NCBI GenBank assembly: GCA_030789695.1
Contig: CM061142.1
Coordinates: 278,559,043 to 278,623,042, forward strand
Reading direction: 5' to 3'
Origin: Scilla litardierei
Lineage: Eukaryota; Streptophyta; Magnoliopsida; Asparagales; Asparagaceae
Length of the DNA stretch: 64,000 nt
In this document: in pieces, positions 34,620 to 44,702 of the stretch
Layout: the number at the start of each line of letters is the position of its first letter
Position numbering within the stretch: position 1 is the stretch's first letter
Made by a program: the position numbers and the translations under genes
Notes under the pieces: generated by a model
The model's database searches: none
Told to the model about the DNA's origin: nothing
What the model saw: only the letters and a program-made list of their open reading frames with translations

Positions 34620-36130
34620 ATTCGATCACCTTCGTGACATGTGACCCCATCATCTTGGCCTTCTGCTTCGAGCGTCCCTCTTTGCTAGGTTGATCGTTAG
34701 CTGGGTTTTTGGGTTGTACTTGCTTGACCAGTACATCAATCTCTTTTTTGAGCGTCCAACAGTTGTTAGTATTGTGCCCATAGTCGTTGTGTTACTTGTA
34801 GAATTTGATGTCGTCCCTCTTCTCATACTTGTCCTTCTTTGCTGCCTCTTGGATCAGATCCTTCTGTGTGGCATAAGCGAGGACCTCCGTCTTGGGAGCG
34901 ACCGGCTTCGCATAACTAGGGAGCTCCTTGCTTCGAGGGTCCTCTCCATAGGTCTCTTGTCTTGAGACTCCTGGCGGGGGGTTTCCGAGGTTGGTTTCTC
35001 TCGCCTCGTGTCTCCGCGGCGGGAGGGGGTGCCCTTTGCACTAACTCCGGCTAGTTCCTTCGCCTCTTCGGAGACAGTGAACCGATCCGTTATGTTGAGC
35101 ATTTCTGTGACGGTGTTAGGGGAACTTGTGGAGGGCCCTTCGCAGGTGCTTGTTCTGAACCGATTGGGTGAGTGTTGCTATGATAATTACGTCAGGCGTC
35201 TCCTCTACATCGAGCCTCTCGTCGTTGAACCTCTGGACGAAGGCTCGGATCGACTCATTCTTGTTCTGTTTGAGCGAGTAGAGGTGGGAGGACTTCTTCT
35301 TAGGACGCCGTCCCCCGACAAATTGTTTGCAGAATATTTCTGCCAATTCATCGAACGAGCTGATACAGGGGTAGCATGGAAGACTCTACAAAGGTATGGC
35401 TCATCGGCTCCGTGAAGCAGCATGACATTCAGATACTTATGAATGTGCGACCTTGGGTTGCCTCTGCCACCATAAGCTGGTAGGCCCAGGAGCTTGAACT
35501 TGGGGAGAGGAGGAGCAGAGATGATATTCTCCCTCAGTGGGGGTCCTCCGAATCACGGATCGGACCAGTAGAAATTCCCCTTCTGCGGGTTGCATGTAGT
35601 TGGCTCCCGAGGATCGGTTCGGGATTTCCTCTCTTTCTGAATCCACCACAAGGGTTCAGAGGGTTATAACCTGGGGGAGCCCCGTACATTACCTGATCTA
35701 GGATGTTGCAAGTTGCTTCACGGGACTGGAGGGGGTGTGTTCCCCTGGAGAACGAAGGCCCGATTGTCGACCCCCATTCCGCGATATTGGTAACTCGGGG
35801 GATTCGCGTTGTGTGGGCTATCTCCAGTTGATCTGCCCTTGGGTCCCCCAGATCTCAGAGGAAGGTCGTGCCCCTGGTTGGCGTCAGGTTCAGGTTTGGA
35901 GGCGAAAACGACTCATTTAAGGGCGATGGAATCCCCATGTTTTGGCGTATTAAGGTTTCCAATGCACCATAACTCCTGTTGACCTTTTCGATGAACTGGG
36001 TAAATTCCTTCCGGGTCACCCCAGGCTCCTTCGTGGTCTCTGCATGTCGTTGTGACGGTGATGTGGAGTCTGTAGCATCCTCCAACTGGACGTTGTTTGC
36101 TTTTGTTTCTCATACGGACCATCGGTCGGT
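34620..36130 (-). pseudogene. gag: B-prime gag, frameshifted
   Basis: On the minus strand: an N-terminal part with RKEFTQFIEKVNRSYGALE (36085-35858), a segment rich in PNRSSGANYMQP (35649-35437), the gag core MLLHGADEPYLCR and ESIRAFVQRFNDERL with RRPKKKSSHLYSLKQ (35423-35116), then LNITDRFTVSEEAKEL, and a broken knuckle region to about 34620. Frame changes and stops separate all these pieces. The order matches element B gag and the PF03732 family. Confidence 0.78.
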
Positions 36131-36195
36131 CTGATTTTGCTGGGTCCAGTTGTCATAACTTTTGATCACTTTGGGATGTCAAACTGGTTAAGCTT

Positions 36196-36213
36196 CACAC
36201 AGACGGTGCCAAA
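36196..36213 (-). other. Primer-binding site of B-prime
   Basis: TTTGGCACCGTCTGTGTG follows the 5' LTR by one base on the minus strand. The start TGG and position fit a PBS; the primer tRNA is not assigned. Confidence 0.55.
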
Positions 36214-36214
36214 C

Positions 36215-37711
36215 TATTAAGGCCAAAATTGACCGAGACAGTTGTCAAGCTGACGTAAATGTTTGGTGCTGAGCCGGAGCCACGACAGCAAATGAGGTGG
36301 GACCCTGGGTTGGAAGCACCTGGGTCGAGTGATGGTAGTTGATGATGGTGTGATGCTCAATCGACCTTCGAGCAACCGGTGCATCGATCGTTCGAGGCTA
36401 TGAAGCTCGATGATGACCCTCGAACACTCGATGATGACCGTCGATCTGCACCACATGGAGACGTTAGGGGGGTCAGATCTGGGTTTCGACCCAAATCCCC
36501 TTCGATGCTTAAGTTAGTATGTGAACTTAAGTAAGAGAGGGATCTTGGTGCAACTGAGATCGACCCACGGAGGTTCGTCTCAGGACTGAAACTGTTAAGG
36601 CCAAAATTAACCGAGACAGTTGTCAAGATGACGTAGACTTTTGGTGCTGAGCCGGAGCCTCGTCAGCAAATGAGGTGGGACCTTGGGTTGGAAGAACTTG
36701 GGTCGAGTGATGGTAGTTGATGATGGTACGATGCTCGATCGACCTTCGAGTGGTTGGTGTGTCGATCGTTCGAGGCTAGGAAGCTCGATGACGACCCTCA
36801 AACACTGGATGATGACCGTCGATCTGCACCACAGGGAGACGTTAGGGGGGTCGTATCTGGGTTCCGACCCAAATTCCCTCTGATGCTTAAGTTAGTATGA
36901 GAATTTAAGGAAGAGAGTGAGCTTGGTGCAGCTGAGATCGACCCACGGAGGTTCGTCTCAGGACTGCAACTGTTAAGGCCAAAATTAACCGAGACAGTTG
37001 TCAAGCTGACGTAGACTTTTGATGCTGAGCCGGAGTCTCGTTGGCAGATGGGGTGGAACCCTGGGTTGGAAGAACCTGGGTAGAGTGATGGTAGTTGATG
37101 ATGGTGCGATGCTCGATCGACATTTGAGCAGTCGGTGTGTTGATCGGTCAAGGCTAGGAAGCTCGATGACGACCCTCGAACACTGGATGGTGACCGTCGA
37201 TCTGCACCATATGGACACGTTGTGGGGGTTGGATCTGGGTTCCGACCAAAATCCCATCCGATGCTAAAGTTAATATGGGAACTTAAGGAAGAGAGTGAGC
37301 TTGGTGGAGCTGAGATTGACGCACGAAGGTTCGTCTCAGGATTGGCGGTGCAAGCTCGAAAATATAAGAAATATCAGCTGAGAAAGTAGATTTCTATGTC
37401 TTAGACCTCGTATCTTTGAAATGTGACCCTTCGTTGTATTTATATGCGTTCATGGTCCTTTTGGAGACGTTGGAGAGATAACTGCCACCCATAATGTGGC
37501 CACGATCTTTTCCCTTTAATAGGAGTAAATGTTGTACATGTTCCCGCGAATTATGAGCTCGCCTTTAATCCCACGTTCGAGTGAGGTGGACTCAACGGTC
37601 GACTGGCCATTGGGCTTTAACTGAGTCGAAGTTGGGCTTCTGTTGTGGGCCTCGTGGGCTTTAGTCTTCTGTCGATCGAGTTATCTCGAATGCCGGCCCA
37701 ATGACTCAACA
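36215..37711 (-). repeat. 5' LTR of B-prime with internal triplication
   Basis: 1497 bp, twice the length of the B LTR (731 bp). The extra length is explained by a 378-bp unit repeated three times: 36215-36592, 36593-36970 and 36971-about 37345. Each unit covers the LTR part downstream of the TATA box, starting (plus strand) TGTTAAGGCCAAAATTAACC in units 2 and 3 and TATTAAGGCC in unit 1. The TATA-like site is at about 37437-37446. The LTR starts TGTTGAGTCATT on the minus strand. Confidence 0.85.
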
Positions 37712-37959
37712 ACTTGATACATATATTATTAATGTCTGTAGTAATGACGAGTTTTCTACTATTAAAGGCATTACTGGTCATGCTGAGAAAATGGTAAAAA
37801 CAAAGAAGAATTTGGTATTTCTATTAGTATATAGGATTATCAAATTGTCATTAATTTTACCAATTGCAACTGCTATACATTGAGAAAGATATTTTTAAGG
37901 AGATTGATAATGAAGTCATTATGAAGCAGTTTCAAAATATGAAAACTCGAAGAGAATAA
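37712..37959 (+). pseudogene. hAT-type transposase C-terminal remnant
   Basis: The plus frame gives LDTYIINVCSNDEF, then MVKTKKNLVFLLVYRIIKL and SLILPIATA, the hydrophobic core typical of the hAT dimerisation domain. A second frame from about 37879 gives IEKDIFKEIDNEVIMKQFQN and MKTRR, which in related proteins lies about 40 residues further on. An internal deletion with a frame change therefore joins the two. The left side is cut by the B-prime LTR. The first three codons of the longest frame (37701-37711) belong to that LTR. Confidence 0.65.
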
Positions 37960-38699
37960 TTATAATGTGAGTTTTCTTATTTTAAATAAATATTCTTTAA
38001 TTAATTAATTTTTCATCTATTTTTTTCTATATTTTTTTACACAAAGTACTTGAAAATTTTAATGTGTATAGACAATTGATGACTTTTGCATATCAATTTT
38101 TATTGTATGTAGAAATTATGTTGTATTAGCTTATAATTTGCCCGCTAAATGAAAATTTCATGGCTCCGCCATTGTCCACGTAAACTTCATTTTTCTCAAA
38201 TTCATAAATTAATGCAAAGACTGAGGTATTTTATTTGGACTTGCACAAACGTTGGAGAAAGTAATTTTAACACGTTAAGGAAGATTATGTTGGTCTTTTG
38301 TTAACAACGATCAGAATCCAAATTTGGGAAAAAATCTGGTAATTTTGTGTTAATTTCAAAGTTCAAAAGTCATTATTTTGGGAAAAGAATAAAACATAAT
38401 GGTATTTTTCCGAAAATCAGTCAAAAACACATAGAAATAAGTTGATCTGCCTAGCATTTTCATCCCAAAGCACTTGCTAGTATGACTCATGGAAGTACAA
38501 CACTTGTTAGCACAGATGTCACAATATTATCTATGGTTTTTAAAATAATTCAAAAGAACATACATTGTAGATTAGTGTAATTTTTGTGCTCAAAAAAGAA
38601 TTATCTCATGTACAGATAATTATGATAATTTTAAAAAAAAGAAAACTACATGACAATCATCTATTGACGGTCTTATGAGTTTGAGTTTCTTTGTTTTTT
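37960..38699. other. AT-rich stretch without recognisable feature
   Basis: No domain, terminal repeat or RNA gene was recognised in either strand. Probably further hAT-flanking or decayed repeat DNA. Confidence 0.5.
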
Positions 38700-39115
38700 T
38701 TATTGGAGGCCCGCTTCGGCCCAATATTGTGGGACGCACTTCAAGTCCCTGAGGAGAACCGGGGCAATGATGGACTTCGCTACAGGGGCATGAGAAGTTG
38801 ATGCCGACGCCATCAGGGAGTGGCTGTGAAGTAATGATTTTTCAAGCTCGTCTTTTTGGCGCAGTGCTTTTCTTGCACTGAAAGCAAAGGCGAAGGCCCC
38901 GAAGGAAAGGATGGAGTGCGAAAAGAATCAGCAAGCACTTTGATGCCTGCTGTTTGGCTAAGTTCATGCAGCAAATCATTTTCAATCGTCTCGTGAGATT
39001 CCCTTTCAGCGGGGAGGTGCATCTTTACCTCTGGTCTCGTTGCTGGGTTAAGAGCTCCATCTCGTGTTATACACCCTGAAGAAGGCCCATAAGCACAGGA
39101 AAACGATATGCTCAA
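38700..39115 (-). pseudogene. Possible host-gene fragment
   Basis: Composition here is more balanced than its AT-rich surroundings. Minus frame 39115-38813 contains PEVKMHLPAERESHETIEND and LLHELSQTAGIKVLADSFRT; a one-base shift then continues open as QKDELEKSLLHSHSLMASAS and CVPQYWAEAGLQ to a stop at 38700-38702. It looks like real protein rather than random translation, and is unlike any retrotransposon domain I know. I do not recognise the gene. It may be a captured or relict exon with a frameshift near 38850. Confidence 0.35.
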
Positions 39116-39589
39116 AGGCGTAACACATAGATGGGCCTTAACAGGGCCAACTCATTTAAGAAGAAGCTCATCTTACCAGTGTAATAACTAAATTACCACT
39201 GGACATCCTCAAACCCTATACATTAGCTCTCTCAGGTTCTAATTTGAGTGTCAAAGAAATCAAAATCGGTAATTACAAATAATATGCTAACTTAAACCAT
39301 AACGAGGATGTAAACATCACACAGTGCATTTGGTGATTTGTTTCTATTCAAATATGTAGACAAAAGTTTACAAGAAAATGAATTAATGAAGATTTACATA
39401 ATCCTAACTTATGGTAACAAATTATCTACATTGGAGGAAGATTTGAGAATTTGAATTTGTCAAAACTTCCTTAACAAGTTGTCTGCAATCAAAGATGACG
39501 ATCTTGGGAGTTTGAATTTTTCAAACCCCCCCCCCCCCAAAAAAAAAAAAAAAAAAGGAAAGTATAGGATTGGAGACGACACAAAGCGT
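39116..39589. other. Non-coding stretch with homopolymer runs
   Basis: No gene. A C-run followed by an A-run lies at about 39527-39556, just outside the copia gene end. Confidence 0.5.
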
Positions 39590-39982
39590 GGATCAGAAGA
39601 ATTCAAACAAAGGACGCGCTAAACTCTTCATGAAGATATCCGCCACTTGAAGATGTGTATGAAATTGCTGAGTGGATAACCTATCGGTGGAGTCAAGTTC
39701 CCTAACAAAATGATAATCAATATAATTGTGTTTTGCGTGTTTATGAGCAATAGGATTATGACTGAGGAATATTGCACTTTGGTTATCACATAAAAGCACT
39801 GGCAGAGAGGATGGTAGATAATGAAGATCACGAAAAACATAAGAGACCCAAATGACCTCAGCATCTGTATTGGCAAGTGCACGTATTTAGATTCGCAACT
39901 TGAGCGCAAAACCGTCAGTTGGCGCTCCAAGACACCAAATTTTCCCTAACAATGATAGAATAGCAATAGGCAGAGGGCCGAC
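39590..39982 (-). pseudogene. Ty1/copia RNase H, downstream part (split gene)
   Basis: The minus strand carries the C-terminal part of a copia pol: LLCDNQSAIFLSHNPIAHKH, KHNYIDYHFVREL and LQVADIFMKSLARPLFE are the standard copia RNase H end. Frame changes and a stop near 39890 show decay. The upstream part lies at 63133-63355; element E separates the halves and the two join across the CCGAC duplication in one frame. Confidence 0.85.
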
Positions 39983-40715
39983 TGTAACGGCCTGATTTTA
40001 TCAAACACAACTATTCACGTATTTAACCTATTCTTAATCTCTTTTAAACTATTTTATAATAGTCGTCAGAAGTTTTATGATTTCAAAAATATCTTATAAA
40101 AATATTTTAAAGTATCAGACTAGTTATGAAGTATTTTAGTAAGTTCGGGTTTCATCAAATACCTCTAAATAATCTGATAAAAAATTCATTCTCAATTATT
40201 ACTGTTTTATCTTAATGAATTAATTTTCTATACAAATATCATCAAAACGTTTTCAAACTTTTACAGTATCCTTCTATGATCATTTAAGGGACCCCATATT
40301 AATTTTGTAATTTTCTGAAGTCAAATCAATGGAGAACCCGCAAACCCGCTTCCTAAACGTTTTGGCCCAAAACTCATATTTCCATACCTCAAACCCTAAA
40401 ATAGATCTCGTATTCACGATCCTCGCGACGATACGATCCCGTGGGTATGTTTTCATAATTTTTCGGACACATTTACTAGTAGGGACAAAATTGTAATTTC
40501 GTTACAAATTTTACCGTCACCAAAAACCCTAGCTAATTACTATAACCTAATTACTAATTACCTTAACGCCCCATGCTTAACACGTTTAAACGTTTTACAA
40601 ATTTTTCTAAATTTAGTCAAAAAGGCTAAACAACCGTATTAAAATTGTCTAGGTTAGTCAAAAGGTCCTAACTACCATATTAATTGCTAATAGTGGGTTC
40701 ATAAACCCATTAACC

Positions 40716-40726
40716 CTATAAATACC
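40716..40726 (+). promoter_or_regulatory. TATA box of element E 5' LTR
   Basis: CTATAAATACC, also present at the matching place in the 3' LTR (around 49015-49025). It sits about 735 bp into the LTR, ahead of the GC-rich leader. Confidence 0.65.
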
Positions 40727-43063
40727 CGTTAATCCCAGTTAATCCCCAAAGTTAAAACTTAGTTTTGTTAAAATTAAAACCATTTAACACTTCCTCTCTC
40801 TTTTGCCCGTTCGAAAAAAACCCAGGGCAACTCGAAACCCAACTCTCCCGCACTCCCCCCAACCCCCGCCTCGACTCACGCCCCTCCGGCAATCTTCGCC
40901 GTCACCCACCATCTCCGCCACCCGCCGCCACGAACACCCCCAGCCCGAAGCCTCCTCTCTCAAACACTCTCCCCTCTCATTCTCATTTTTACGCAACCCC
41001 CCTCCCCCGGAGCTCCGGAGACCCAAACCCCACACCGTCAGGCTCCGCCGCCACGTACTCCGATTCTCCCTCTCCCCGGAGTCCTTTCGAAGCCCTCCAC
41101 ACTCGAATCTCTCCCTCTGGTGACTGCCACCGCATTCCCCGCCGCTACGCTGCCGCGTTCCGACGCCAAGCGCCCAGCTCCGCCCCCAGCTCCGCGCAAA
41201 CCCTCCTAGCAGCATCCTGGAGTTCGTCGCCATCGTTGTGCTCTGCCGTAAGCCCGGGCGCCGTCTACCATCTCCAAGCACCCCGCTCCTCGCCGGTGAT
41301 GTCGACGCTGCGAGCCTCGCCTAATGCCGTCACCCGCCTACCGCAACACCACGAGCTCTCTGCCACCATCACCTCGAGTCGTCGTCCCCGTCGACCCCGC
41401 CGCCGAGCGCCCAAAGCCGCTGCTCGCCACACGTAATCGAAGAAGAGAGCGAATGTACGTGGTTTTCAAACGTATACGAAAACATATTTTCGCATTTATA
41501 TATATTTAGATAATTATTAAACGGGTATTAATGGTTTTAAATTCACAAGTAAATATATAAGCCTCAGAAAAATGTGAGACTAGCTTTAGAAAATCGGAAA
41601 TAATATTCTGGATCCAATGGCGCTAGTCTCATCTTGATCAGACGCTTAGATTTTCTGCAATAAAATTTTTAGCCTAAAACTTAAATACGTAAAATTCTTT
41701 CTAAAATCCGTAACTTCTAATTTTCACATACACTGATACATGAGAAAAATATATGTGGTAGTAATCTTCGAGATGGTCGTTTTGACTGCCCACTTGAACA
41801 TTTTCGACTAGTATTGCACCCGAAATAAATTATGGAAGAATTATGTTACTTAGGTAAATTAGGTTTTTAAAGTGATTTTTAAGCTTCTGAAAATTATAAA
41901 AAATAGCAGAGGCTTCTGAAAATATTTTCCTCTTGCAGTAAAATTATAATATTCATTTTCAGCCTATATAAAAATTTTGAACGTTTTCCGACACCGTTTC
42001 AACCGGTTTTAAAATCATAGCGATCTAAGTATTTAGATAGAAATGTCGTGTCTCTAACCAGTTATTTTTGTTACAGATTCTTGTGCACCAACTTCCTTGG
42101 AGGCCCTAGATCCATTTTCGGCTTGCTACGACGGCCTTGAATTTAGTAAGTCACAATGAATTCTAGAATTAGAAAATCGGTTACTGTCCTCGTACGAACT
42201 TAAGAACACTAATTATAGCCTCAGAACGACTATTCGTCTTGAACCAAGCTAGAGACCTAATCTAATATGAAAGTAATCAACTACAGGATACTTTGCCAAT
42301 TTTCAACTTTGGTGGTTGTAGCACACAACCATCAACTTGGGTAAATTGTGTGCTAAACAATATTACTACATGTGGAATCGATATTACAGTTGTTGGAATG
42401 AGTTACTTTGAAATGAGTTACTACTGTCTGGTTTTCAATAAGAAAGCCAACCAGTTGTCTTGGGTTGACTAGTAACATGTGGAACATCATATGGAATATC
42501 TTGTGGAACATCTCGTATAGTACTTGACACTTAACTGGGGTTTTTGGGGTAACTCATAGTTTGAGAGAGTGCGGAAGTGACTGGAGTTCATCTACATGTC
42601 TAGTTGCCTGAGTTTCGGCATCATGTCTAGTCGCATGTGTTTCGGCATCCTCTCTAGTTGCCTGTGTTTTGGCATCATGTCTAGTTGCATGTGTTTTGGC
42701 ATTCGTCTGGTTAAGCGCACGCAGGCAAGAGATGAACTCAATGGTCACATATTCTACTCTCCAACTTGAGTCACATAGTTCTAGTGTAGCTCGTACGATC
42801 ACTTCCTTGCAGTACATGTACTTTACTTACTACAGTCACCGTACTTTACTTGTCATACTTTTAACTACAGTAGTAGCCTGTTACAATTGCACTCCTATGT
42901 ACAGTTGTTCTCTCCTTTCAGTGTTGTTTACTTTTACCACTCAGTTGTATACAGTTACTTTACTTTTCACTCTGCTCTACTTGTACGTAGTTACCTTTGT
43001 CATACTTGTACACTGCTTCTTTTCTATATTTAGAATTATTGTGACTTACCTTCAGCTCCATTT

Positions 43064-43150
43064 ATGGCACCGACAGACGACGACCAGATCGAAGAAATTG
43101 CCCCTGAGTTTGCAGAGCCAGAGTTCGACCCGGAGCCTGTCAACTTCTAG
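43064..43150 (+). CDS. Short acidic ORF in element E 5' LTR
   Basis: A 28-residue frame beginning MAPTDDDQIEEIAPEF and ending PEPVNF, 11 of 28 residues Asp or Glu. It is retained with the same length in the 3' LTR (62802-62888), where changes keep the frame. A related reading with IAPEF survives in solo LTR D near 27800-27875. Related acidic ORFs exist in the F and G LTRs. It may be the last exon of a spliced LTR transcript. Function is unknown; it may only be a by-product of LTR sequence. Confidence 0.4.
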   Translation: MAPTDDDQIEEIAPEFAEPEFDPEPVNF

Positions 43151-43398
43151 CTGTTTGTGTTGTTGTGCGTACTATGTTATGTTTATCTCTTTCGTATTTC
43201 CTTTCCATATTTCCTTTATGTATTTGGTGAGAGAGTGCCGCTTGTTGTTGTACTTTAAATTTGGACTGTAATAATATATGCTGGTTTGAGTATTGGTACA
43301 TCTCTGGATCGTGGCTATATTGATTTCACTGGTAAACTGCAGACCTGTAATTAAAATCAAATAAGTAACGGGCCCACGAAAGCGGGTCGTTACAAGTT

Positions 43399-43414
43399 TG
43401 GTGGCTCATGCAGG
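43399..43414 (+). other. Primer-binding-site-like sequence of element E
   Basis: TGGTGGCTCATGCAGG starts four bases after the 5' LTR. Element G has TGGTGGCCCATGCAGG at the same place. The tRNA is not assigned. Confidence 0.55.
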
Positions 43415-43519
43415 TCCATGCAAAATACCTCGTGAACAGTATTGTAAAATCGGGATGTACTTATACGATACTCGACTAAGCTGACATTTCTCTATGAATG
43501 CAGGTTTGACACTCAAAAG

Positions 43520-44572
43520 ATGGACATGAACACCTCTGAGAGCCCCAATGCAGCTGACATATCTGGAGCTAGCAACCAGACTAACAACGGTCCTTCTCCC
43601 ATGGTGCATCAGATTTCTGATCTCGCATTACGAGAGATGGTTCAAGCTATCTGAGGGAAACAGAAGCCCATAGGAGGCATACAACAATTCCGGTCACTCC
43701 ACCCAAAGACTTGGAATAGTGTGGATGGCCCTCTGAAGGCCAAAGAATGGCTACAAAGCACCGAGGATAATTTGAGAGCCGCCCAGATCGAAGAACATGC
43801 TTGGATGGACACTGCCAAGTCCCAACTAACTGATGGAGCCAGAATCTGGTGGAACTCCGCTGAAAGTCATCTACAACGACCCATCGACTGGGCGACATTC
43901 ACCGATCACTTCCACACCCAATACTTTTCACCCGAAGCTCAAATGGAACTGCAAGCTCAGTTCGTCGGGCTAAAGCAAGGTTCCATGTTTGTGGAACAAT
44001 ATGATGCCCAATTCACCATGCTGAGACGTTTTGCTCCCGGGATGGTTGCCACACCCCTGACCCGAGCCCAACGCTTCAAGCAAGGGCTGAACATAGAGAT
44101 CCGATGGAACTTGGTCGGACGTCAGCTCTACACACATACCGAGGTCCTGGCTGCAGCTCGTGAACAAGAGTTCATTAAGAGAGAAGAAAGGCGTGAGATG
44201 GCTGCCCCTCCCAGAAGACCCCTACCTCCAACCACTGCTGCTGGATCCAACCGTCGACGTCTGTCTAACCAGGTGTATGGGCCTACCCAGCAGACGCAAT
44301 TCAAGAGGTAGGCCCCGCCACCACGTCAAGTGTGTCATCATTATGGAAAGCCAGGACACTTGCGGTCCGAATGTCGATTATATCTGAAACTTTGCCTGAT
44401 CTGTGGGTCGAAGGACCATGCCGCAAGGGATTGCCCAAGGAGGCCACCACCTTCTAACCCTGCTCCAGCCAATGCTCCTGCTAGGAATGCACCGCAGCGA
44501 CCACCACCACGTGCTCAGCAACGGCAACCACTCCATCCTCAGCAGCAAGTGTACCAGCAGACTCGACCATAG
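43520..44572 (+). pseudogene. gag: Element E gag with zinc knuckles, stops
   Basis: Start ATG at 43520 (MDMNTSESPNAAD), soon after the PBS. In-frame stops: TGA 43652 and TAG 44309. The gag core shows PLKAKEWLQSTEDNLRAAQI, GARIWWNSAESHL and FTDHFHTQYFSPEAQMELQ. After the second stop, the same frame has two CCHC knuckles: VCHHYGKPGHLRSEC, where the second Cys is Tyr, and the intact CLICGSKDHAARDC. A Pro/Gln-rich tail ends at TAG 44570. The two stops and the lost Cys make it inactive. Confidence 0.88.
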
Positions 44573-44702
44573 GCACCACCCCCAAGGCGCCAAGCTTATA
44601 CTATGACTGTGAAAGAGGCCGAGGCTATGGGCCAAGTGATCACAGGTACAAGATATCCCATTCAGCATCATATTCTATTATTTAGAAACAGTAAGCTTAG
44701 AC

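Larger units (their letters stand above)
32410..37711 (-). mobile_element. Element B-prime: second copy of the B family, minus strand, 3' part off-window
   Basis: Reading right to left: 5' LTR (37711-36215), PBS (36213-36196), broken gag (36130-34620), tandem array (34360-33365), antisense ORF remnant (32435-33069, plus strand), ending abruptly at 32410 against element B's LTR. Its antisense ORF lacks the N-terminal half present in B, which fits B having inserted there. The remaining ORF and 3' LTR should lie beyond the left window edge. It interrupts a hAT remnant at 37712. Confidence 0.82.
39983..43394 (+). repeat. 5' LTR of element E
   Basis: 3412 bp, TGTAACGGCC to GGGTCGTTACA (terminal inversion TGTAACG/CGTTACA). 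Contents in order: AT-rich U3, TATA box at 40716-40726, GC-rich leader block (about 40840-41440), candidate intron 41455-42076, candidate 69-bp exon, 27-bp repeats (42598-42705), short acidic ORF (43064-43150). The open frame 40765-41436 in the GC block is not kept in the 3' LTR copy. Confidence 0.93.

Noticed and set aside
36217..37267. Serial 60-117 codon minus and plus frames
   Set aside because: Repeated copies of one LTR segment (the 378-bp triplication); similar frames recur in each unit without conserved starts.
40765..41436. 223-codon Pro/Ser/Arg-rich frame in the E 5' LTR
   Set aside because: The matching frame in the 3' LTR is broken early (49064-49210 shifts before F). Low-complexity GC-rich leader.
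42554..42817. THATRHDAETQ-like repeat protein, minus strand
   Set aside because: Reads across the 27-bp LTR repeat; present only because the unit length is a multiple of three.
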